From JALOLG01 sp035557475 (GTDB taxonomy: Bacteria > Actinomycetota > Acidimicrobiia > Acidimicrobiales > Ilumatobacteraceae): a DNA stretch of 12,808 bases. The DNA is taken from NCBI GenBank assembly GCA_035557475.1, contig DATMDV010000285.1, positions 1 through 12,808 of the forward strand. Direction: 5' to 3'. The notes below the pieces were generated by a model. It was given only the letters and a program-made list of their open reading frames with translations. It was not told the origin of the DNA and did no database searches. Shown in pieces: positions 6,222 through 12,808 of this stretch. The position numbers were made by a program, and so were the translations under genes. How positions within the stretch are numbered: the first letter of the stretch is position 1; each line of letters opens with the position of its first letter.

Positions 6222-7949
6222 ATGTCGGGCACACACTGGATCGTCGAGGGTCGCATCGACCCCCGATGGCCGATCAACACACGCGGCAACATCGGCGAGG
6301 TCTTCCCCGAGGTGCTGACGCCACTCAGCTACGAGCTGGGTGTGAAGCCCGCCGAGGCCGGGTGGCGCGAGGCGTATTCGATGATGGGCATCGCCGACCG
6401 GCGCGACTTCGACTCGACCGAGCAGCCGGTCATCATCGGGCTGTACGGCGGGTACGGGTACCTCAACCTTTCGTACCTGCGGATGCTCGGCGTCCGCGCC
6501 CCGGGGTCGTCGCCCGACGCCATCGACGTGGCGTTCTTCGGCGAGGGCAACCCGCCGCCGTACGACCCGAGGCCGGGCGACAAGCGCCGCGCCGCCACCG
6601 TGCGCATCCTGCGCATCGTGCTCAAGGCGTTGTCGCAGAAGTCGATGCCCGAACCGGTGGCCGACAGCGAGCGAGTCGTCGCCGAATGGGAGTCCAGGCA
6701 GCCCGATCTGACGACGGCGAGTGACGACGTGCTGCTGCGCTACCTCCACGACTACCCGCACGTGTTCAAGCAGGTGTTCCGCAACCACATGATCACCACG
6801 GGGACGGCGGCCATCGTGTCGGGCGTGCTGTCCGACGGCGCCGCCGCGGCCGGGCGGCCGGGGCTCGTGACCGAGCTGCTCGGCGCCGCCGACGGCGTCG
6901 TCTCCGCCCAGTACAGCCAGAACCTGTGGAAGGTCGCCCAGATCGTGCAGCGCACGCCAGCGGTGTCGGCGGCGTTCGACGACGGGGTCGAGGGCGTCGG
7001 CCGGCGGCTCGCCGACGATCCCGCGGCCGACGAGTTCCGCAGCGCGTTCGCCGGGTTCGTCGCTCGGCACGGTCACCGCGGCCCGAACGACTGGGAGCTG
7101 TCGTCACGGACGTGGGAGAACACGCCCGAGCTCGCCTACGCGGCCATCGAGTGCATGCGCCACAGCACCCACGACCTCTCGCCCGCGCCACGCGTCGCCG
7201 ACGACGGCGCTCGGCGGGCCGATGCCGCGGCGCAGGTGATCCCGCACCTCAAGCTGATCGACAAGGCCAACTTCCGCAAGGCGTTGATCGCCGCGCCATG
7301 GTGGGCGCGGGCCCGCGAGGCGACGCGCGACCTCGCCATCCGCGCCCACAACCCGACCCGGCGCTCGTTCTTCGAGCTCGCCCGCCGTGCCGCCGGGCGC
7401 GGGGGTGTCGAGAACCTGCGCGACGTGGCGATGCTCGATCCGGTGCTCGAACTGCCCGCGTACCTCGCCGACCCCACGCAATGGCACGAGCGCATCGCCG
7501 AGCGCGTTGCGCTGCGCGACCGGTTCGCCGCCGTCGAACCCCCGTTCTTCATCACGTCGCAGGCGGAGGTGCCGAGCATCGAAGCGCTCGAGCGTCAGGA
7601 CACCGTCGTCGCCGGCGCCGTTCGGTCCGGCGTGGTGTTGACGGGGTCACCGGGCTGCGCCGGCGTCGCCCGCGGCCGGGCGCGGGTCGTTCTCGACCCC
7701 GCCGACCCGGCCGGCCTCGAGCCGGGTGACGTGCTCGTCGCCCCGCTCACCGATCCGGCGTGGACGCCGCTGTTCCTCCCCGCCGCCGCCGTGGTCGTCA
7801 ACGTCGGCGCCCTCATGAGCCACGCCGTCATCGTCAGCCGCGAGCTCGGCATCCCGTGCGTCGTCTCGGTCGAATCGGCCACGACCCGCATCCCCGACGG
7901 GGCGATGGTCGAAGTCGACGGCGTCGCCGGCACCGTCACCGTCCTGTAG
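6222..7949 (+). CDS. PEP-utilising enzyme, rifampicin-phosphotransferase-like, no ATP-grasp domain
   Basis: The 575-residue protein has two parts. Residues 1 to about 450 are mostly helical and open with NTRGNIGEVFPEVLTPLSYE, resembling the substrate-binding domain of rifampicin phosphotransferases. Residues about 468-575 form the swivelling phosphohistidine domain of PEP-utilising enzymes, with GDVLVAPLTDPAWTPLF then MSHAVIVSRELGIPCVV; His534 is the expected phospho-carrier. In the full enzyme an N-terminal ATP-grasp domain of about 300 residues loads this His from ATP. Here it is absent, and the start is fixed by GAGGGGG ahead of the ATG with the regulator gene ending just upstream. The protein thus needs a partner in trans, or it does something else. 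No membrane segment is seen. Rifampicin inactivation should not be assumed. The upstream WYL regulator may control it. Confidence 0.85.
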   Translation: MSGTHWIVEGRIDPRWPINTRGNIGEVFPEVLTPLSYELGVKPAEAGWREAYSMMGIADRRDFDSTEQPVIIGLYGGYGYLNLSYLRMLGVRAPGSSPDAIDVAFFGEGNPPPYDPRPGDKRRAATVRILRIVLKALSQKSMPEPVADSERVVAEWESRQPDLTTASDDVLLRYLHDYPHVFKQVFRNHMITTGTAAIVSGVLSDGAAAAGRPGLVTELLGAADGVVSAQYSQNLWKVAQIVQRTPAVSAAFDDGVEGVGRRLADDPAADEFRSAFAGFVARHGHRGPNDWELSSRTWENTPELAYAAIECMRHSTHDLSPAPRVADDGARRADAAAQVIPHLKLIDKANFRKALIAAPWWARAREATRDLAIRAHNPTRRSFFELARRAAGRGGVENLRDVAMLDPVLELPAYLADPTQWHERIAERVALRDRFAAVEPPFFITSQAEVPSIEALERQDTVVAGAVRSGVVLTGSPGCAGVARGRARVVLDPADPAGLEPGDVLVAPLTDPAWTPLFLPAAAVVVNVGALMSHAVIVSRELGIPCVVSVESATTRIPDGAMVEVDGVAGTVTVL

Positions 7950-8004
7950 AAAATCCCGTTCTGTCTGCTCCAGACGGCCCGGCGGGCAACCTGACGCAGA
8001 CAGA
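7950..8004. repeat. Dispersed palindromic repeat, degenerate copy
   Basis: TCTGTCTGC (7960-7968) pairs with GCAGACAGA (7996-8004); the inner part pairs poorly. The left side, AAAATCCCGTTCTGTCTGC, is nearly identical to the reverse complement of the right arm of the hairpin at 12426-12486. It begins directly after the TAG of the PEP-type gene. It may act as that gene's terminator, although the T-run reads on the minus strand. Confidence 0.65.
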
Positions 8005-8011
8005 CCTGATG

Positions 8012-8039
8012 CTGACTGGGCGGCGATTGTGGGTACCGT
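8012..8039 (+). promoter_or_regulatory. Leaderless promoter of the second kinase
   Basis: CTGACT (8012-8017) and TACCGT (8034-8039) lie 16 bases apart and resemble -35 and -10 elements. The -10 ends six bases before the ATG at 8046, so the transcript would begin at the start codon. No Shine-Dalgarno sequence precedes this ATG at useful spacing, which agrees with a leaderless message. It also suggests that the kinase is transcribed independently of the upstream gene. Confidence 0.5.
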
Positions 8040-8045
8040 CGTGGG

Positions 8046-9578
8046 ATGCCACGCGTTCTCGCTGGCCGTTACGCGCTCGAAGACGAACTTGCCGCCGGCG
8101 GGTTCGCCCGTGTGTACCGGGCGATCGACCGGCGCTTGAACCGTCCCGTGGCGGTCAAGGTGCTCGACGCCGGGCGGGTCGCCAGTGCGGACCCCGGGGC
8201 CATGAAGCGCTTCGTGCGCGAGGCGCGGTCGTCGGCCGGTTTCGCCCACCCGCATGCGGTCACGGTGTACGACGCCGGCGAGGCCGAGGGCGAGCTGTTC
8301 CTCGTGATGGAGCTCATCGACGGGCCATCGCTCGCCGAGCTGATCGCCGAACGGGGACCACTGCGTGAGGACGAGTCGGTTCGGATCGCCACTCAGGTGC
8401 TGTCGGCGCTCGGCGCCGCCCACGCCAGCGGCATCGTGCACCGCGACGTCAAGCCGGCGAACATCCTGCTCGACGCCCGCGGCGATGCCAAGCTCGCCGA
8501 CTTCGGCATCGCCAAGCGTTTCGACGACCTGACCGACACCCTCACCGCGACGGGACTCGTCGTCGGCACCCTGCGGTACCTCGCGCCCGAGCAGGCACGG
8601 GGCGAATCGCTGTCGCCGGCCGCCGACGTCTACGCCGTCGGGGTCATCCTCCACGAGATGCTCACGGGCGCGCCACCCTTCGCCGACGAGAGCCTGCTCG
8701 CCGCCGCCAATCGAGATCGTCATGCGGTGCCACGCGTCGACGCGGTGCGAACCGACATCTCGCCGCCGGTCGTCGAAGCGGTGGCGAGAGCGCTGGCACC
8801 CGACCCGGCCGGCCGCTTCGACTCCGCCGAGGCGATGATCGACGCGCTGGGTGCGGCCACGGCCCCGCCCGCACCAGCCGTCCGCCGGGATGCGATCGCC
8901 GCCGCGGCACCTGAAGTCGTCGCCCCGGCAGCGATGGCGACGACGATCCAGCCACTGGCCGCGACCCAGGTGATGCCGCACCCCGCCGGATCGAGCGGCC
9001 GTTCACGCGCGCTCGTCATCTTCGGCGCGCTCTGCCTCGTGGGGATCGCCGGAATCGCGATCGCCGCCCGTGACGATCCGTCGGCGGACGAACTGGTCGG
9101 AGCGACTGATGACAGCACCGTCGTGACCGCCGCGAGCGAGGTGGCGGTCACGACACCGGCGACCGACGCCGCGACGTCGACGACGATCGCTCCCACAACC
9201 ACTGTCGCGCCGACCACCGTGGCGTCGACCACGGTGCCCACGACCACGCTGCCATCGGTCCCAGAGCTGGTGACGGGCTTTCCCGTTCCCGCCGATCTCG
9301 ACGCGTTCGTCGCCCAGTTGGCCGACGACTCTTCGGTGATCGGAAGGCACGGTGGTGAGATCGAAGACAAGCTGGCCCGACTCCTCGATGAGGACTCGGA
9401 TCGCAAGCGCGGCGACCAAGCACGCAAACTGATGGACGAGGTCGACCGGTGGGTCGACGACGGCAGCCTCGCCCCGCCTGTCGCCGACTTCCTCATCGAG
9501 CATCTGGACCCGATCGCCGACGACGGCCCCGGCCCGGGCGACGGCCCCGGCCCGGGCGATGGTGACGACGACGACTGA
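8046..9578 (+). CDS. PknB-like transmembrane Ser/Thr protein kinase
   Basis: This is a complete 510-residue Hanks-type kinase. The glycine loop is at 16-24 (AAGGFARVY, slightly degenerate) and the ATP-binding Lys is Lys38 in VAVKVL. The catalytic loop HRDVKPAN is at 132-139 with Asp134 as base. DFG is at 152-154, followed by a Thr-rich activation loop (TDTLTATG, 163-170) and GTLRYLAPE ending at 182. The Thr residues are the expected autophosphorylation sites. An Ala/Pro-rich linker (270-320) precedes one membrane helix (about 322-341). Outside are a Thr/Ala/Pro linker (360-404), a charged helical domain (about 415-490) instead of PASTA repeats, and an acidic GPGPGDG-repeat tail ending in four Asp. 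The outer domain presumably senses something unknown. Ligand and substrates cannot be read from the sequence. Confidence 0.95.
   Translation: MPRVLAGRYALEDELAAGGFARVYRAIDRRLNRPVAVKVLDAGRVASADPGAMKRFVREARSSAGFAHPHAVTVYDAGEAEGELFLVMELIDGPSLAELIAERGPLREDESVRIATQVLSALGAAHASGIVHRDVKPANILLDARGDAKLADFGIAKRFDDLTDTLTATGLVVGTLRYLAPEQARGESLSPAADVYAVGVILHEMLTGAPPFADESLLAAANRDRHAVPRVDAVRTDISPPVVEAVARALAPDPAGRFDSAEAMIDALGAATAPPAPAVRRDAIAAAAPEVVAPAAMATTIQPLAATQVMPHPAGSSGRSRALVIFGALCLVGIAGIAIAARDDPSADELVGATDDSTVVTAASEVAVTTPATDAATSTTIAPTTTVAPTTVASTTVPTTTLPSVPELVTGFPVPADLDAFVAQLADDSSVIGRHGGEIEDKLARLLDEDSDRKRGDQARKLMDEVDRWVDDGSLAPPVADFLIEHLDPIADDGPGPGDGPGPGDGDDDD
9521..9556 (+). repeat. Two identical 18-bp tandem units at kinase 3' end
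   Basis: CGACGGCCCCGGCCCGGG is present at 9521-9538 and again at 9539-9556. The pair encodes the Gly/Pro/Asp repeats near the C-terminus of the kinase. It is a likely slippage site, so copy number may vary between strains. Confidence 0.85.
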
Positions 9579-9599
9579 TCTGTCAGGATTCTCGCGACC

Positions 9600-9615
9600 G
9601 TCGGCCTGCGCCGAC
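9600..9615 (+). terminator. Short hairpin after second kinase
   Basis: GTCGGC (9600-9605) and GCCGAC (9610-9615) form a 6-bp stem with the loop CTGC, 21 bases after the kinase stop. No T-run follows. It could end the kinase transcript before the oxidoreductase operon. Confidence 0.35.
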
Positions 9616-9736
9616 ACCAAATCCAGCACACACCAATCCAGGAGACGGGCGGCTCCGAACCACGAACAAGGTCCTCGCCGCCGGGTGGGATGCAGCGGGG
9701 ACCGACCGCACGGTCGACAAGAGGGGGGTTCGGCTC

Positions 9737-11941
9737 ATGACCGACCAGCTCGCACCCGCTCCGCCGCTCGTCGAGAGCGTCCAGCACGACGCACCACCCG
9801 GCGACACCACTCGACGACGATTCATCGGCTACCTGCTCGCGACGCCGATGCTGGCCGTGGCCGTCCGGCTCGAGCTCGACGACGCCGACCGCGCCGCGGC
9901 CCTGCCCGAGCCGTCGGACCTGATCGACCTCGGTGACCTGATCATCGCCGCCGAAGCCGCGTACCAGTACAACCTGCGCCTCGACGTCACCGCCGACAAC
10001 CGGGTGCGGTTCGAACTGCCCCGCCTGGAGAAGGGGCAGGGCGTCGCCACCGCGTTGACGTTGATCGTCGCCGACGAGATCGACGCCCGGCTCGCCGACA
10101 CCGACGTCGTGCTCAGCGACGCCCGCCTCGATCGGCCGTTCACGATCACCGGCTCGTCGAACAACGTCCGCGCGATGTGGGGACCGGCGCGCGTCGTCGC
10201 GGCCGCAGCGCGGGCCCGACTCGTCACGGCGGCGAGCCGGCGCTGGAACGTCCCTGCCCACACGCTGGTCACCCGCGACACGATGGTGGTCGCCCCCGAC
10301 GGCCGGTCCGCCACCTACGGCGAGCTGAGTGCCGAGGCGGCCGCGGTGCTGATCCCCGCCGTCCCCTCGACCACCAAACCGGCGTCACAGCGCCGGCTGA
10401 TCGGCACCCCGACCGGACGGGTCGACGCCCGCGACATCGTGACCGGCAAAGCCCAGTACGCGCTCGACGTCGACGTGCCCGGCGCGGTGCCCACGGTCGT
10501 CGCCAGGCCACCCGACATCAAAGGCACCGTCATCACGTACGACGACACCGTGGCGCGCGCCATGTCCGGCGTCGTCGCGGTCACACGGATCCCGTCGGGG
10601 ATCGCCGTGTCAGCACGCACCTACGACGAGGCGCTCAAGGCTCGCGACGCGCTCCAGATCCATTGGGCGCGTGGTCCTCTGGCCGGCGTCTCCGACGCCA
10701 CGATCCGCCAGCGGTTGAAGCAGATCAACCTGCCGCTGACGGTGCCGGGGATCCTCGTCGGGAAGGTCGACGCCACGTTCGAGTTCCCATACGTCGCCCA
10801 TGCGCCGCTCGAGGTTCAGTCGGCCGTCGCCGACGTACGCGCCGACCGCGCCGAGGTCTGGATCGCGAGCCAGACGCCGGTGTTCGCGCTGCAGGAGGTC
10901 GCGGCCGCCGTCGGTCTGCCGCAACACGCCGTGACACTGCATGTCACCCGGGCGGGTGGCTCGTTCGGACGGCGCCTGTTCTGCGAGCCGGCCGTCGAGG
11001 CTGCCCTGGTGTCGAAGGCGATCGGGCGGCCCGTGAAGCTGATGTGGACACGCGTCGACGACATGCGCCACGGTCGCTTCCGCCCGATGAGCCAACACTC
11101 GTTGCGCGCCACGTTCCTGCTCGGCAACGTGCTGTCGTTCGAGCACCGCGTCGCGGCCGCCGAAACCGACTTCCGCCACGGCTTCGGCGAGATGCTCACG
11201 GCCGCCGGCGCCGAGCTCTACAACGGCGGGTACGGCCAGACCGCGTTCCACACGACGACCAAGGTCCCGTACGACTTCCCGGTCGTCGACCAGCTGCTCG
11301 TCGAGCAGGACTTCGGCGTGCCGACCGGCAGCTGGCGGGCGATCTACTCCGGGTTCACGGCAACCGCCAACGAGATCATGGTCGACGAGCTGGCCCGGCG
11401 ACTCGGCAAGGACCCGGTCCTGTTCCGGCGCCAGCGTCTCGAAACGGCCAGGACGCGGGCCGTGCTCGACCGTGTCGCCACGGCGGGGAGCTGGGGCCGG
11501 CCGATGACGCCCGGCACTGCTCAGGGCGTCGCGATCCACGAGGAGTACCGATCCTCGGTCGCCTACCTCGTCGAGATCGACACGCGCGGCGTCGAGCCGA
11601 GGGCCACGAAGGTGGTCGTCGCCGTCGACGTCGGCGTGCCGATCAACCCGAAGGGGCTCGAGGCACAGCTCCAAGGGGCGTTCATCGACGCCTGGTCGAC
11701 GATGTTCCGTGCTCAGGCACACATCGACGACGGCCGTGTGCGCGAGAGCAGTTTCTCCGACTTCCGATGGGCCCGGATGCAACACTCACCGCCGGTCATG
11801 GAGGTGCACGTGCTTCCGCCCACCACCGATGAACCCGGGGGTGCGGGCGAGCTCGGCATCCCCGCCGCGTCCGCCGCGGCCGTCAACGCCTACGCCCGGG
11901 CGACGGGCACCAGCCCGCGTCGTTTCCCGATCGGTCAGTGA
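9737..11941 (+). CDS. Molybdenum hydroxylase large subunit, isoquinoline 1-oxidoreductase type
   Basis: The 734-residue product is the molybdopterin-binding subunit of a xanthine-dehydrogenase-family hydroxylase. These enzymes insert oxygen from water into N-heterocycles or aldehydes. Residues 25-44 (TTRRRFIGYLLATPMLAVAV) form a Tat signal, as in IorB-type enzymes, so the folded complex is probably exported. Cofactor and active-site signs are GGSFGRR (407-413), the VPTGSWRAIYSGFTATANE block (about 528-546), and GGAGELGIPA (701-710), where Glu705 is the expected catalytic base. The length suits the family. The ATG at 9737 has AGAGGGGGG upstream. The [2Fe-2S] subunit follows after seven bases. 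Neither an FAD subunit nor a cytochrome is next to it, so the electron acceptor is unknown. The substrate cannot be deduced; the name reflects the family type. Confidence 0.9.
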   Translation: MTDQLAPAPPLVESVQHDAPPGDTTRRRFIGYLLATPMLAVAVRLELDDADRAAALPEPSDLIDLGDLIIAAEAAYQYNLRLDVTADNRVRFELPRLEKGQGVATALTLIVADEIDARLADTDVVLSDARLDRPFTITGSSNNVRAMWGPARVVAAAARARLVTAASRRWNVPAHTLVTRDTMVVAPDGRSATYGELSAEAAAVLIPAVPSTTKPASQRRLIGTPTGRVDARDIVTGKAQYALDVDVPGAVPTVVARPPDIKGTVITYDDTVARAMSGVVAVTRIPSGIAVSARTYDEALKARDALQIHWARGPLAGVSDATIRQRLKQINLPLTVPGILVGKVDATFEFPYVAHAPLEVQSAVADVRADRAEVWIASQTPVFALQEVAAAVGLPQHAVTLHVTRAGGSFGRRLFCEPAVEAALVSKAIGRPVKLMWTRVDDMRHGRFRPMSQHSLRATFLLGNVLSFEHRVAAAETDFRHGFGEMLTAAGAELYNGGYGQTAFHTTTKVPYDFPVVDQLLVEQDFGVPTGSWRAIYSGFTATANEIMVDELARRLGKDPVLFRRQRLETARTRAVLDRVATAGSWGRPMTPGTAQGVAIHEEYRSSVAYLVEIDTRGVEPRATKVVVAVDVGVPINPKGLEAQLQGAFIDAWSTMFRAQAHIDDGRVRESSFSDFRWARMQHSPPVMEVHVLPPTTDEPGGAGELGIPAASAAAVNAYARATGTSPRRFPIGQ

Positions 11942-11948
11942 GGTCGCG

Positions 11949-12422
11949 ATGCCAATCCAAGTGTTGAACGTGAACGGCAGCGTCGTGAATGTCGACGTGC
12001 CCGACGACATGGCGATGCTGTGGGTCCTGCGCGACCTGCTCGCCGTCAACGGACCGAAGTACGGATGCGGCGTCGGGGTGTGCGGGGCCTGCACCAGCCA
12101 CCTCGACGCGGCGGCCTTCCGCCCGTGCATCACACCGGTGAGCGTGTGTGCCAACGTGCCGGTCACGACCATCGAGGGTCTCGCCGACGGCGACGTGCTG
12201 CATCCGGTGCAGCAGGCATGGATCGACGAGGACGTGGCCCAATGTGGTTACTGCCAGCCCGGCCAGATCATGACCGCGGTCGCGTTGATCGCCGCCAACC
12301 CCGACCCCTCGGACGCCGACATCGACGCCGCGATGAGCGAGAACGTCTGCCGCTGCGGCACCTACGTGCGCATCCGGGCCGCGATCAAGCGCGCCGCCGC
12401 CCAGATCCGCACCAACCCCTGA
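11949..12422 (+). CDS. [2Fe-2S] small subunit of molybdenum hydroxylase
   Basis: The 157-residue subunit passes electrons from the molybdenum site through two [2Fe-2S] clusters. The plant-ferredoxin-like cluster is held by Cys40, Cys45, Cys48 and Cys60 (CGVGVCGAC, then RPC). The second, in the C-terminal four-helix domain, uses Cys99 and Cys102 (CGYCQPGQ) and Cys134 and Cys136 (CRCGTY). All eight ligands are present. I chose the ATG at 11949: GTGAGG overlapping the upstream stop is its ribosome site, and a longer frame upstream overlaps the large subunit. Only seven bases separate the genes, so they are translationally linked. It has no Tat signal of its own and would travel with the large subunit. 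Large-before-small is the reverse of the classical iorA-iorB order. Transcription ends at the hairpin that follows. Confidence 0.95.
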   Translation: MPIQVLNVNGSVVNVDVPDDMAMLWVLRDLLAVNGPKYGCGVGVCGACTSHLDAAAFRPCITPVSVCANVPVTTIEGLADGDVLHPVQQAWIDEDVAQCGYCQPGQIMTAVALIAANPDPSDADIDAAMSENVCRCGTYVRIRAAIKRAAAQIRTNP

Positions 12423-12425
12423 TCC

Positions 12426-12486
12426 AATTCCGTTCTGTCTGCTTCAGACCGCGCGCCGCCGGGTTTGAAGCAGACAGAACGGGATT
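12426..12486. terminator. Long bidirectional hairpin terminator
   Basis: CCGTTCTGTCTGCTTCA (12430-12446) pairs perfectly with 12466-12482. The stem extends outward over AATT/GATT with one G-T pair and inward over GACC/GGTT, giving about 25 bp and an 11-base loop. ATTTT follows on the plus strand and AATT ends the minus strand. It begins four bases after the small-subunit stop and 18 bases before the convergent LLM gene end, as expected of a bidirectional terminator. Its arms match the repeat at 7950. Confidence 0.85.
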
Positions 12487-12503
12487 TTGGGCGACGGGCG
12501 AGG

Positions 12504-12808
12504 TCAGCGGAGGCGGTCGATGAGGAGGCCGAGGCGTTCCATCGCGCCGGGCTCAGCCGTGTCGGCGACGCTGAGGATCATCGTGCCGACACCGGAGGCG
12601 CGGTAGCGCTCGATCCGGGCGACGTGATCGGCGACTGTCCCGGCGTTGACGTCACGGGCGAAGCGTTCCGCCGGGCGACGCTTCGGCCGCAGCCGATCGA
12701 CGAGCTCGGCGACCTCGCCCCGGTCACGTCCCACGAGCACGGTCGAGAGGTGCGACACCTCGATCGTCGCCGGATCGCGCCCGACCTCCTCGCAATGGCG
12801 GTGGAGGA
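12504..12808 (-). CDS. LLM-class flavin/F420-dependent oxidoreductase, C-terminal part
   Basis: About 100 C-terminal residues are visible; the gene begins beyond the right edge, and the frame is open to base 12806. The first visible residues read LHRHCEEVGRDPATIEVSHL, the usual penultimate segment of luciferase-like monooxygenases (many F420-dependent in actinobacteria). The end VADHVARIERYRASGVGTM followed by ILSVADTAEPGAMERLGLLI is the closing helix-strand-helix of the TIM barrel. The GTG at 12758 is internal. The cofactor-binding residues and substrate pocket are outside the window, so F420 versus FMN and the reaction cannot be decided. It converges on the molybdenum hydroxylase operon across the shared terminator. 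Confidence 0.85.
   Translation of the reverse strand, partial: LHRHCEEVGRDPATIEVSHLSTVLVGRDRGEVAELVDRLRPKRRPAERFARDVNAGTVADHVARIERYRASGVGTMILSVADTAEPGAMERLGLLIDRLR

Noticed and set aside
5145..7076. 643-residue open frame on the minus strand
   Set aside because: It lies antisense to the regulator and PEP-type genes and is rich in Arg, Asp, Val and His. Both plus-strand genes have clear family motifs; this is a GC-driven shadow.
9073..9084. Extra copy of the GTC-GGCG-GAC palindrome in the second kinase
   Set aside because: Only about four base pairs surround the shared loop, and the sequence is explained by coding for DDPSADEL; probably chance in GC-rich DNA.
5199..9578. Anti-phage defence island (WYL regulator plus kinase)
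   Set aside because: WYL regulators and kinases occur in some defence systems, but no nuclease, helicase, ATPase, methylase or other effector is present, and both genes look like ordinary standalone types.
8720..10261. 513-residue open frame on the minus strand
   Set aside because: It runs antisense across the kinase and into the molybdenum hydroxylase, with Ser/Arg-rich low-complexity content and no motif.
10177..11832. 551-residue Arg-rich plus-strand frame
   Set aside because: It overlaps the well-supported molybdenum hydroxylase large subunit in another frame and has shadow composition.

Overview
The window is GC-rich DNA (roughly 70% by eye) with densely packed genes, Hanks-type Ser/Thr kinases with a single membrane pass, a WYL-type regulator, a DUF3237 protein, a luciferase-like oxidoreductase and several starts that look leaderless. 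Together these point to an actinobacterium. Acidimicrobiia (Ilumatobacter-like) is my best guess from style alone and is not proven. No rRNA, tRNA, CRISPR, transposase or phage gene is visible; this looks like chromosomal sequence with some lineage-specific surface genes.

Layout. (1) 1-1355 is the 3' part of a receptor-like Ser/Thr kinase. It converges through a palindromic hairpin onto a DUF3237 gene (1834-1379, minus). (2) 1835-2246 is a long divergent intergenic region with nested inverted repeats (possible structured leader RNA) and an operator-like palindrome. (3) 2247-3410 and 3494-4837 are two adjacent secreted, Pro-rich proteins, each with a signal peptide and one C-terminal membrane anchor. 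The first carries eleven tandem units of about 11 residues rich in Val and Pro. The second ends in a very basic tail whose DNA contains four evenly spaced palindromes with a constant GGCG loop and differing, still-paired stems. (4) A probable small protein (5017-4823, minus) diverges from a WYL/YafY-type regulator (5199-6146). (5) 6222-7949 is a PEP-utilising-enzyme-type protein resembling the substrate-binding and phosphohistidine parts of rifampicin phosphotransferase, but without the ATP-grasp domain. (6) 8046-9578 is a complete PknB-like transmembrane kinase. (7) 9737-12422 encodes a Tat-exported molybdenum hydroxylase of the isoquinoline 1-oxidoreductase type, large subunit first and [2Fe-2S] subunit second. 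It is closed by a strong hairpin terminator facing the 3' end of an LLM-class oxidoreductase gene (12808-12504, minus, cut by the window edge).

How they fit together. The clearest functional unit is the two-gene molybdenum hydroxylase operon. The two Pro-rich proteins are a likely cell-envelope pair. Kinases on both sides suggest signalling at the envelope, but no substrate link is shown by the sequence. The regulator, PEP-type protein and kinase lie in the same direction but are separated by 75 and 96 bases with promoter-like or hairpin sequence between, so they need not be one operon. The most unusual features are the hairpin array inside the second Pro-rich gene, a related palindrome found behind two different genes, the structured region ahead of the first Pro-rich gene, and the phosphotransferase-like protein missing its ATP-binding half.
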